From: an uncultured Bdellovibrionales bacterium
Lineage (GTDB): Bacteria > Bdellovibrionota > Bdellovibrionia > Bdellovibrionales > UBA1609
DNA length: 5,879 bases
Assembly (NCBI GenBank): GCA_937980625.1
Contig: CALJPJ010000045.1
Coordinates: 1-5,879 of the forward strand
Direction: 5' to 3'
Shown: in pieces, positions 1 through 5,593 of the stretch
How the letters are laid out: each line of letters starts with the position of its first letter
Numbering within the stretch: the stretch's first letter is position 1
The notes under the pieces: model-generated
Told to the model about the DNA's origin: nothing
The model's input: the letters and a program-made list of their open reading frames with translations, nothing else
The model's database searches: none
Position numbers and translations under genes: made by a program

Positions 1-364
1 AGGCTCGGTGCAATCAGTTATCAAATTAGGAGATGGCTCAGGTTTGAAGCTGACAGTGGCTAGATATTACACACCTACAGGTAAATCGATTCAATCAGTG
101 GGCGTCGAGCCTGATATTTATATTGAAAATGTAAAATCAGATGACTTTAAAAAAGCAATAATAAAAAAACGTATAAAAAAAGAAAAAGATATTAAGGGTC
201 ACCTAGTTGGTGAAAACGAGAAAAAAAGCAAGACTCCGTGGTGGAAAAAAGCAAATAAGGTATTAATGTCTAAAGGTGAGAAGTTAATTGATAATGATTA
301 CCAAATCTCCCAAGCCTACAATTACTTAAAGGCTTGGAAGGTTATTAAAAAAATGAATCAATAG
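1..364 (+). CDS. C-terminal fragment of carboxy-terminal processing protease (S41 family, CtpA-like)
   Basis: This is the 3' end of a gene that starts upstream of the window. The reading frame is open from base 2 and stops at TAG 362-364. It begins G-S-V-Q-S-V-I-K-L, which matches the strand after the catalytic lysine in S41 proteases (GKG[ST]VQ; Lys455 in E. coli Prc). The lysine codon would end at base 1, and that base is A, consistent with AAA. There follows the family-typical run LTVARYYTPTGKSIQ and then GVEPDI, the end of the protease core. The remaining ~75 residues are very Lys-rich and end in a DYQISQAYNYLKAW segment, as in the C-terminal tails of CtpA proteins. Such enzymes are exported serine (Ser/Lys dyad) proteases that trim the C-termini of envelope proteins. 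The catalytic Ser, PDZ domain and signal peptide lie outside the window. A GTG at 8 is internal, not a start. Confidence 0.9.
   Translation, partial: GSVQSVIKLGDGSGLKLTVARYYTPTGKSIQSVGVEPDIYIENVKSDDFKKAIIKKRIKKEKDIKGHLVGENEKKSKTPWWKKANKVLMSKGEKLIDNDYQISQAYNYLKAWKVIKKMNQ
310..337. repeat. 8-bp inverted repeat / hairpin between convergent genes
   Basis: CCAAGCCT (310-317) and AGGCTTGG (330-337) are exact reverse complements separated by a 12-base loop. The repeat lies inside the last codons of the protease gene and about 27 bases beyond the tig stop, so it falls in the tig 3' UTR. Neither strand has a T-run directly after the stem. It is therefore not a classical intrinsic terminator, but it could stabilise the tig mRNA 3' end or slow polymerase between the convergent genes. 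It could also be a coincidence of coding sequence. Confidence 0.4.
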
Positions 365-1681
365 TTACTTTTTATTTTCTGTTAATTGATCTTTTTTAAG
401 CTCTTTAAATGTGGATTTACTTTTTAAATATTCAACAACTTTTTCTTGAGTCATTTGAAACCTTAAGTTTCCAATACGATTTTGTTCTTGATAAAATTTA
501 AGTAAATTCTCTATTGGAAGACCCATTTGCATAGAGTGCATTTCAATTCTTTTGTTAACTTCATCATCGCTAACAAATATGTTTTCATTTTTTGCGATTT
601 CATCAATTAAGAAGGTAGACTTAACCATGAACGCGGCAGTATCTTCAAACTCATGGTCCCATTTTTTTTTGTATTCTTCGAAATCTTCTGAACTCATGCC
701 TTGTTGCTGCATTTTATTTCGAGAGTCTTCAATAATTTGTACCTTTTGATTATCTTTAATTTTTTGCGGGACTTCAACAGGGTTTTCAGTAACAAGAGCT
801 TCAATAATGCGAGCTTTTACATCTTCTTCAACACGGTTTTTCTCACGAGCCTCTAAGTCTTCTTTGATGGCATCTTTTAAGGCTTGTACATTTTCAAAAT
901 CACCAACTTTTTTTGCTAATTCATCATCAAGAGCCGGTAAATCTTTTTTATAGAGTTGATGTAGTTTAACTTTAAAGTTAACAGGCTTGCCTGCAATGGC
1001 TTTTTCTTGGTATTCCTCTGGAAATTTTAAATGTAAATTGGTTTCCCCGCCAATAGCCATGCCAACAATGCCTTCTTCAAAGCCTTCAATAAAACTTTTA
1101 CTGCCGAGTTCGATTTTAAAGTTTTGTGCAGAGCCCTTATCTAGAGGCTCGTTATCAATAGTGCCAAAGAAGTCTATTTCAGCAATGTCCCCCATTTGCG
1201 CAGGTCTTTCAATCAATAGCGGTGACTCAATACTGTTAGATTTTTGGATATTTTCCAATACGGATTCAATTTCTTTACTGTCGATCTCAATAATTTCTTT
1301 TTCAATCTCAAAGCCTTCAGTTTTCTTGAGATTTATTTCAGGTTTTACTTCAAACTCAGCAGAAAAAGAAAAGTCTTTGTCTTCTTCCACTTTGTCATTG
1401 AAATGAATATGAGGTTGTCCAATAGGTTGTAGTGCATGCTCAGTAATTGCAAACTGATAACCCTTGCTGACTAAGTTTTCAGCAACATCTTGGCGAGCTT
1501 TGTCAGAGTAAAGTGACTTAATTTTTTGTTTAGGCACCTTTCCCTTTCTGAAGCCTTTAATGGATACATTATTATTTATGTACTCATAAACATTAGCAAA
1601 AGCCTTGTTTACATCTGTTTGAGCAATAGTAATATTAACTTTGCGTAATAATCCTTCGTTTTTTTCAATTTCAGCTTTCAT
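365..1681 (-). CDS. tig: Trigger factor, ribosome-associated chaperone and peptidyl-prolyl isomerase
   Basis: This complete 438-residue protein (E. coli Tig is 432) binds near the ribosome exit tunnel and shields nascent chains. The N-terminal ribosome-binding domain (about 1-115) carries GFRKGKVP at 43-50, with the F44-R45-K46 signature at the same numbering as in E. coli. The FKBP-like PPIase domain (about 160-245) shows RPAQMGDIAEIDFFGTID, then ELGS...FIEGFEEGIVGM and FPEEY. After DLPALDDELAKKVG comes the helical C-terminal chaperone domain, acidic and Lys-rich with the usual charged tail (QLTENKK). The ATG at 1681 is preceded by GGAG at 1690-1687 with a 5-base spacer, and a sigma70-like promoter lies about 70 bases upstream. 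The gene is probably monocistronic: its stop at 367-365 abuts the convergent protease stop, so there is no tig-clpP-clpX order here. A run of nine A (sense strand, 670-662) encodes Lys338-340. Confidence 0.98.
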   Translation of the reverse strand: MKAEIEKNEGLLRKVNITIAQTDVNKAFANVYEYINNNVSIKGFRKGKVPKQKIKSLYSDKARQDVAENLVSKGYQFAITEHALQPIGQPHIHFNDKVEEDKDFSFSAEFEVKPEINLKKTEGFEIEKEIIEIDSKEIESVLENIQKSNSIESPLLIERPAQMGDIAEIDFFGTIDNEPLDKGSAQNFKIELGSKSFIEGFEEGIVGMAIGGETNLHLKFPEEYQEKAIAGKPVNFKVKLHQLYKKDLPALDDELAKKVGDFENVQALKDAIKEDLEAREKNRVEEDVKARIIEALVTENPVEVPQKIKDNQKVQIIEDSRNKMQQQGMSSEDFEEYKKKWDHEFEDTAAFMVKSTFLIDEIAKNENIFVSDDEVNKRIEMHSMQMGLPIENLLKFYQEQNRIGNLRFQMTQEKVVEYLKSKSTFKELKKDQLTENKK

Positions 1682-1684
1682 GAG

Positions 1685-1690
1685 CTCTCC
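1685..1690 (-). promoter_or_regulatory. Ribosome binding site of tig
   Basis: On the minus strand GGAGAG lies just upstream of the tig ATG; GGAG has 5 bases of spacing to the start. It sits at the edge of a small inverted repeat, TCCAC-TT-GTGGA (1688-1699), which could form a weak hairpin partly covering it. The repeat is too short to say it is used. Confidence 0.65.
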
Positions 1691-1741
1691 ACTTGTGGAA
1701 AAGATGTGGTTTAATATCGTTAATTAAAGTATATCTAGGTG

Positions 1742-1751
1742 AGTGGCCACT
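1742..1751. promoter_or_regulatory. 10-bp perfect palindrome over the predicted tig start site
   Basis: AGTGGCCACT is perfectly self-complementary. It spans the region from the end of the -10 box to the predicted transcription start of tig and lies 50 bases upstream of the divergent ATPase start. Its position suits an operator or a restriction/methylation target (it contains GGCC). A palindrome of this length may be chance. Confidence 0.3.
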
Positions 1752-1778
1752 TATAGAAAACCTATTGAGTAATGGCAA
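1750..1778 (-). promoter_or_regulatory. Sigma70-type promoter for tig
   Basis: Read on the minus strand, a -35 box TTGCCA (1778-1773, 5 of 6 to TTGACA) is followed by exactly 17 bases and a -10 box TATAAG (1755-1750, 5 of 6 to TATAAT). Transcription would start near 1743, giving a leader of about 60 bases before the tig ATG. This is the best promoter-like match in the divergent region. It was found by eye and has not been scored against background. Confidence 0.6.
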
Positions 1779-1800
1779 TAATGCGGAGCATAAATCAGTA

Positions 1801-2649
1801 ATGAAGTTAGTTTTTGTAACAGGAAAGGGGGGTGTTGGTAAAACAACATTTGCATCCGCTCAAGCCTTAAATTTGGCTAGTAGAGGTCAAAAAGTTCTTT
1901 TAGTTGAGTTTGGGCCCAAGTCCCAGCTGCAATATATCTTTGATATAAGTAAATTAGCTAAAATTAAATATAAACGTTTAAGAGTTCCAGCAAGTATGGA
2001 AGTGGTTATGTGGAACTTTGAAGAGGTTTTAGTTGAGTTTATTACTTATTATTTAAAAATAAAAACTTTAGTTAAAAGTTTTTTTTCAAGTCCTATTATG
2101 AAAAAGTTAATCAAAGTAGCTCCATCTTTGAGAGAGTTAGTTTACTTAGGCAAAGCGACAAGTGCTTATAGAAAAATAGGTAAGGATATGAACTATGATA
2201 CGATTATTATTGATGCCTATTCGACAGGGCATTTTTTAGCATTAATGAGGTCGCCAGTTGGAATGATGAAGGCGGTTAAAAAAGGGCCGATGAACTCGCA
2301 ATGTAAAACTATTTTAGAAGTACTCAAAAATCCTAACTTAGTAGATTATTATGTTGTTTCATTAGCGGAGCAACTTCCAATAGAGGAAACAATTGAGTTT
2401 GTAGATGTTTTAAAAGAGGAATTTAAAATTCAGCCTAAAATTATTTTTAATAAAGTTAAAGAGCCATTAAGTAAAGAAGCCGATCAAAGTTGTATTTTTC
2501 AAAGCTACTATAATAAAAGTACCATTAATCAAGATCAACAGATCAAAAAATTAAAAAAGTATAATATAAATTTGAATATTCCATTTATTTATGAAAATAA
2601 AATAACTAAGATTGTTGATGAAGTTCAAGCTCAAATAGGCATTAAATGA
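1801..2649 (+). CDS. ArsA/Get3-like ATPase, first member of a tandem pair (lacks switch I Asp)
   Basis: A 282-residue SIMIBI-class P-loop ATPase, presumably cytosolic. The deviant Walker A GKGGVGKTT is at 8-16 and includes the signature Lys9. Switch II reads DAYSTGH at 138-144, close to the DTAPTGH of Get3/ArsA, and IIFNK supplies the expected adenine-contact Asn. The switch I position, normally DPAHS with the water-activating Asp (Asp57 in yeast Get3), reads FGPKSQ, so Gly38 replaces the Asp. There is no CxxC zinc motif and no ArsA arsenite-binding Cys set, so it is not an arsenite-pump subunit as such. The ATG at 1801 is preferred because the protein then begins MKLVFVTGKGG, as in the family; GGAG at 1785-1788 is a somewhat distant (12-base) SD. 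A TTG at 1693 in frame would add 36 unusual residues and overlap the tig promoter. Its TGA overlaps the next gene's ATG. Tandem pairs of this kind are known (e.g. mycobacterial Rv3679/Rv3680); the substrate here is unknown. Confidence 0.85.
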   Translation: MKLVFVTGKGGVGKTTFASAQALNLASRGQKVLLVEFGPKSQLQYIFDISKLAKIKYKRLRVPASMEVVMWNFEEVLVEFITYYLKIKTLVKSFFSSPIMKKLIKVAPSLRELVYLGKATSAYRKIGKDMNYDTIIIDAYSTGHFLALMRSPVGMMKAVKKGPMNSQCKTILEVLKNPNLVDYYVVSLAEQLPIEETIEFVDVLKEEFKIQPKIIFNKVKEPLSKEADQSCIFQSYYNKSTINQDQQIKKLKKYNINLNIPFIYENKITKIVDEVQAQIGIK

Positions 2650-3689
2650 AAATATTTAACAATAAAGTTTTAATTTGTTTGGGTCCTGGTGGCGTTGGTA
2701 AAACAACTACCTCCGTAAGCTTAGCCTTTAAAGCTGCAACACTTGGTAAAAAGTGCCTGGTTATGACTATCGACCCTTCCAGGCGTCTAGCAACAGTCTT
2801 AAACATAAGCAAAAAAAATAATAAAGAAAAACTTGTTTTCAAAGATGATAGTGGCGGAGAGTTATGGGGTAAAATTATTGAGCCGCAAATTGCTTTTCAA
2901 GATTTTGTTAAAAAGTTTTCTACAAGTGGAGAAACTGTTGAGGATTTATTTGAGAACGTTTTATTTAAACAGCTGACTTCAACATTAAAAGATTCTCAGG
3001 ACTTTACCTCCATTGAATCGTTGGTTGTTGCTTATGAAAAGTCAGATTTTGATTTAATTATTTTGGATACGCCGCCAATTCAAAATTTAACTGACTTTCT
3101 CGACTCTCCAGAAAATATGTATAACCTTTTTAATTCTAAGTTTTTTCAAATGATTGGAAGCTCAGAGAATTCAAAATCATTATTTAAAAAATTTATTGGT
3201 AAAGGAGCTCAAGGAGTTTTAGGTTTATTATCTAAAGTTACTGGTCAGCAGTTTGTTGAAGAGCTACTTTTATTTTTTAAGAGCTTAGAAAATTTAAGTC
3301 TTGAGATTAAGTCACACAGTAAAAAAGTTGATCAAATTTTAGGTGATAAAAAAACGGCTTATTTGTTAATTACAGAGGTAAGTCAGTCCAAACTTATTGA
3401 GGCAGAAGAAATAAGTGAGCAGCTTAAATTGAGAGGTTATAGTTTGCATTCAATAATTTTTAATAGATTTATACCTGTTTGGTTTTCAAAATTAAAAGAC
3501 ATTAAGCCAATAAAAAACGATAAAAATTTACAGATTTTTAACAAAGAAAAAGATTTTTATATCGAAAAAAAGAAAATCATTGATAATTTTTGCCAAAGTA
3601 AGCTTTTGCCAGGTAATATAGTGGAGGTTCCAATATTAGATGGGATTAATAGCTTAGAAGACATTAAGTCTTTAACGGCTTATTATTGA
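2646..3689 (+). CDS. ArsA/Get3-like ATPase, second member of the pair (keeps switch I Asp, lacks signature Lys)
   Basis: A 347-residue ATPase whose ATG overlaps the previous stop (ATGA), implying coupled translation and equal dosage. The P-loop GPGGVGKTT is at 13-21: catalytic Lys19 is present, but the intradimer signature Lys is Pro14. Switch I is intact in form, IDPSRRL with Asp43. Switch II starts DTPP at 141-144 but continues IQNLTDFLDSP, without TGH. The stretch TSTLKDSQDFTSIESL before it, and VPILDGINSLEDIKSL at the C-terminus, resemble the subfamily annotated as anion-transporting ATPase (PF02374). IIFNRF holds the adenine-contact Asn. About 65 residues longer than its partner, it has a helical insert (about 155-230) where Get3 proteins carry their client-binding helices. 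It has no zinc CxxC. An eight-A run (2811-2818) encodes part of KKNNK. It is most likely the catalytic half of a heterodimer; its client is unknown. Confidence 0.88.
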   Translation: MKIFNNKVLICLGPGGVGKTTTSVSLAFKAATLGKKCLVMTIDPSRRLATVLNISKKNNKEKLVFKDDSGGELWGKIIEPQIAFQDFVKKFSTSGETVEDLFENVLFKQLTSTLKDSQDFTSIESLVVAYEKSDFDLIILDTPPIQNLTDFLDSPENMYNLFNSKFFQMIGSSENSKSLFKKFIGKGAQGVLGLLSKVTGQQFVEELLLFFKSLENLSLEIKSHSKKVDQILGDKKTAYLLITEVSQSKLIEAEEISEQLKLRGYSLHSIIFNRFIPVWFSKLKDIKPIKNDKNLQIFNKEKDFYIEKKKIIDNFCQSKLLPGNIVEVPILDGINSLEDIKSLTAYY

Positions 3690-3691
3690 GG
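3688..3691 (+). promoter_or_regulatory. Ribosome binding site overlapping a stop codon (lipoprotein gene)
   Basis: The TGA stop of the second ATPase gene (3687-3689) overlaps GAGG, and the next ATG follows 4 bases later. This layout favours termination-reinitiation and supports the ATG at 3696 as start. The hexamer AGGTAA here (3689-3694) recurs at the next two junctions. Confidence 0.7.
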
Positions 3692-3695
3692 TAAT

Positions 3696-4838
3696 ATGAG
3701 AGTTATAGTTTTTTTGTTATTAGTGTTGATTGTTGGTTGTCAAACTTTTGAAACTGAAAATGATAAAGTTCAACCGCCACCTGATTATGGTTTAACACCG
3801 CCAGAATTAGCCAGGCAATATGAAAAGGGAATTAAGTACTTAGATGACGAAGACTATGAAAGAGCGGCTGAAACCTTCAAGTATTTAACATCTAAATACC
3901 CAGCTAGCCCTTTGAATATGGCCATGATATTTAATACTGGAGCTGCCTATGAAGGCATGAATAAGTGTAAAAAAGCAGGTTTAAACTTTCGTAAAATTGT
4001 AAGAGCGACCAATGGTGAAGAACCTAAAATTCAAGCACTTGCGCTAGTTAGGTTGAGTTATGCTTATGAGTGTTTAAATGCTGATAAAAAAGTTATTACT
4101 AGTTTAATTGATGCAAAAGGGAGGGAGCGATACTTAACTCGCCCAACCAATTTAGCTGAATTGCCTGCTCGAATGGGCGGAGCTTATGGTCGCTTAGGTA
4201 AGCATAAAATGGCTGCTAAGTTATTTGAGCAAGCAGAGGCCGGACTATATAATTTAAGGGACAGAACTCAAGCCCCGGCAAAACAAAGAGATGAGCTCGC
4301 TCGTGCCATGTTTTTTATGGGGCGATATTGGTTTAGAGGTTTTCATATAAAAAATCATGCAAATATATTTAAAACCTATGAAAAAACACAATCTTATTTA
4401 GTTAGGTCTGTTGAGCTAGATAGCCCAAAGTGGTCTCCAATATCTGCTAAAAATATTGTTGAAGTTTATGCTTATACCTATAGATATTTAACTGAAGTTT
4501 TTAAAACTAAAAAAGTAGGTAGGTATAAAGTGTCTAGGGATGAAATCAATAGTCTTGCTGTGCATGCTTTGCAGGGTATTAGAACATTAAAAACAATGAA
4601 GTTTCCTGATAAAAGACCTCCTAAAATTGTACAGAGCTTATATTATAAGCTAGATGGCTTAGAAAAAGATTATTCAGATTTTTTAACAAAAAATAACTTA
4701 GGATTTAATTTAAGTGATAATGAAAAAAAACGCCAATCTTTGAAGCGAGAAGGCAGGACTCTAAATCCAAATCCAAAGCTTGAAAAAATGATGAAAGATA
4801 TAAAAAATAAAAACGTACCCTTAGCTCCAGGTCAATAA
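3696..4838 (+). CDS. TPR-repeat lipoprotein, probably outer-membrane
   Basis: A 380-residue protein with a lipoprotein signal peptide: a hydrophobic stretch (3-14) ends in the lipobox IVGC with lipidated Cys15. Gln at +2 gives no Asp retention signal, so by the E. coli rule it would go to the outer membrane. After a Pro-rich linker (26-36) come helical TPR-like units: about 39-70 (ARQYEKGIKYLDDEDYERAAETF... pattern), 75-103, 112-145 and 155-185 (GGAYGRLGKHKMAAKLFEQAE). The C-terminal half is helical, Tyr- and Lys-rich and ends in a basic tail with APGQ. TPR lipoproteins such as BamD act as scaffolds in envelope complexes; gliding-motility TPR proteins of Myxococcus (AglT/GltE type) are another possible relative. 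I cannot choose between them. It lies 6 bases after the ATPase pair and 7 before a CysZ-like gene, so it is likely cotranscribed. An eight-A run is at 4723-4730. Confidence 0.85.
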   Translation: MRVIVFLLLVLIVGCQTFETENDKVQPPPDYGLTPPELARQYEKGIKYLDDEDYERAAETFKYLTSKYPASPLNMAMIFNTGAAYEGMNKCKKAGLNFRKIVRATNGEEPKIQALALVRLSYAYECLNADKKVITSLIDAKGRERYLTRPTNLAELPARMGGAYGRLGKHKMAAKLFEQAEAGLYNLRDRTQAPAKQRDELARAMFFMGRYWFRGFHIKNHANIFKTYEKTQSYLVRSVELDSPKWSPISAKNIVEVYAYTYRYLTEVFKTKKVGRYKVSRDEINSLAVHALQGIRTLKTMKFPDKRPPKIVQSLYYKLDGLEKDYSDFLTKNNLGFNLSDNEKKRQSLKREGRTLNPNPKLEKMMKDIKNKNVPLAPGQ

Positions 4839-4840
4839 GG
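4836..4840 (+). promoter_or_regulatory. Ribosome binding site overlapping a stop codon (CysZ-like gene)
   Basis: TAAGG contains the TAA stop of the lipoprotein gene (4836-4838), and the ATG of the CysZ-like gene follows 5 bases after GG. AGGTAA (4838-4843) is shared with the preceding and following junctions. Confidence 0.7.
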
Positions 4841-4845
4841 TAAGT

Positions 4846-5589
4846 ATGACAACAGCAATTAAAGATTTAAAGTTAGGTTTTACATTTATATTAAGGGGTT
4901 TAAAGTTATTATTTAAAATTCCTGGAGCTCTCAAATGGGCTGTTTTTCCATTTTTAATTAATTTGATTATTATTTCCTCATCATTAACTTTTGTTTTAAC
5001 ATCCTTAGATGATTATATTAGTCCCTTAATCCAAATGTTAACGGGCGACCCAACGGGTATTATATTTACAATATTAAATAAAGTAGCCGTATTTTTAGCT
5101 GGGATTATATCTGTGGTTGTGGTGTTTTATGTAGGCTTTTTAATTTCCACCATCATTGCCTCTCCGTTTAATTCTATTTTAGCCGAAAAAACTTTAGATT
5201 ACAAAAATAGTAGTGGTGTTAAGCCAATTAATTTTGTGATGTGGTTGAAAATTTCTATGCGACAAATTGGTATTTCATTAATAAGGGCGTTATTATTTGC
5301 TTTTATTGGGATTGTTATTTTTATTTTTTCTTTTGTGCCACTACTAAATATAATTGGTGCTTTTGGTGCCTTTTTAATTGTAGCTTTTGATTGCATAGAT
5401 TATTCAATGGAAGTAAAAATGATGGGACTTAAAAAGAGACTAGCTTATTTTAGAAAGAATTTTTCTGTTTTTTCTGGTATGGCTTTAATGTTAGGTTTGA
5501 CATTAATGGTGCCCGGTTTAACTTTATTATTGCTTCCATGTGCTGTCGTAGGTGCTGCAGATACAATGTCAATTCTTGAAGGTAGGTAA
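4846..5589 (+). CDS. CysZ/EI24-family inner-membrane protein
   Basis: A 247-residue polytopic membrane protein (E. coli CysZ is 253). The family marks occur in order. An amphipathic N-terminal segment leads into a first membrane span with PFLIN (35-39). A long hydrophobic region (about 72-105) follows, then ASPFNSILAEKT (105-116). Two further hydrophobic stretches (about 143-181) precede DY at 185-186 with a KKRLAYFRKN segment after it. The last is a C-terminal MVPGLTLLLLPCAVVGAAD stretch that parallels the CysZ C-terminus (IPLLN..IMPVAVCGA). CysZ mediates sulfate uptake for cysteine synthesis; many EI24 (PF07264) members have no tested substrate, so the symbol is withheld. The gene directly precedes gshA, which uses cysteine, and that fits a sulfur role. 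Start chosen at the only ATG next to the AGG site. Confidence 0.85.
   Translation: MTTAIKDLKLGFTFILRGLKLLFKIPGALKWAVFPFLINLIIISSSLTFVLTSLDDYISPLIQMLTGDPTGIIFTILNKVAVFLAGIISVVVVFYVGFLISTIIASPFNSILAEKTLDYKNSSGVKPINFVMWLKISMRQIGISLIRALLFAFIGIVIFIFSFVPLLNIIGAFGAFLIVAFDCIDYSMEVKMMGLKKRLAYFRKNFSVFSGMALMLGLTLMVPGLTLLLLPCAVVGAADTMSILEGR
5584..5589 (+). promoter_or_regulatory. Ribosome binding site at the gshA junction
   Basis: AGGTAA: the AGG is the last sense codon of the CysZ-like gene and TAA is its stop. The gshA ATG follows at 5594, 7 bases after AGG. This makes the third consecutive junction with AGGTAA. Confidence 0.6.
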
Positions 5590-5593
5590 TTTA

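Noticed and set aside
310..337. Intrinsic terminator at the protease/tig junction
   Set aside because: The stem is real, but neither strand has a T-rich tract immediately after it. The T-run on the minus strand comes before the stem, so it is listed only as an inverted repeat.
552..1432. Plus-strand open frames of 62 to 139 codons inside tig
   Set aside because: They are antisense shadows of a certain trigger factor gene, with Ser/Phe/Leu-rich composition expected from the reverse of Lys/Glu codons.
1693..1800. In-frame TTG start giving the first ATPase 36 extra N-terminal residues
   Set aside because: The family normally has the P-loop at the very N-terminus, as with ATG 1801. The extension has no family resemblance, has no good SD, and covers the tig promoter region.
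2642..2842. Minus-strand 66-codon open frame over the start of the second ATPase
   Set aside because: It mirrors the P-loop region of a well-supported gene and has no recognisable motif or upstream signals.
1801..3689. Arsenite-efflux ATPase (ars operon)
   Set aside because: There are no arsenite-binding Cys residues in the usual places and no arsB, arsR, arsD or arsC nearby. The proteins are separate halves with diverged motifs rather than a fused ArsA.
3696..4838. Assignment of the lipoprotein as BamD or as a gliding-motility protein
   Set aside because: Only the lipobox and generic TPR pattern are visible. The length (380) exceeds typical BamD, and no diagnostic motif for a named family could be confirmed.
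4864..4910. Repeated TTTAAAGTTA in the start of the CysZ-like gene
   Set aside because: The two copies encode LKL-type amphipathic helix segments in an AT-rich gene; they are short and explained by coding.
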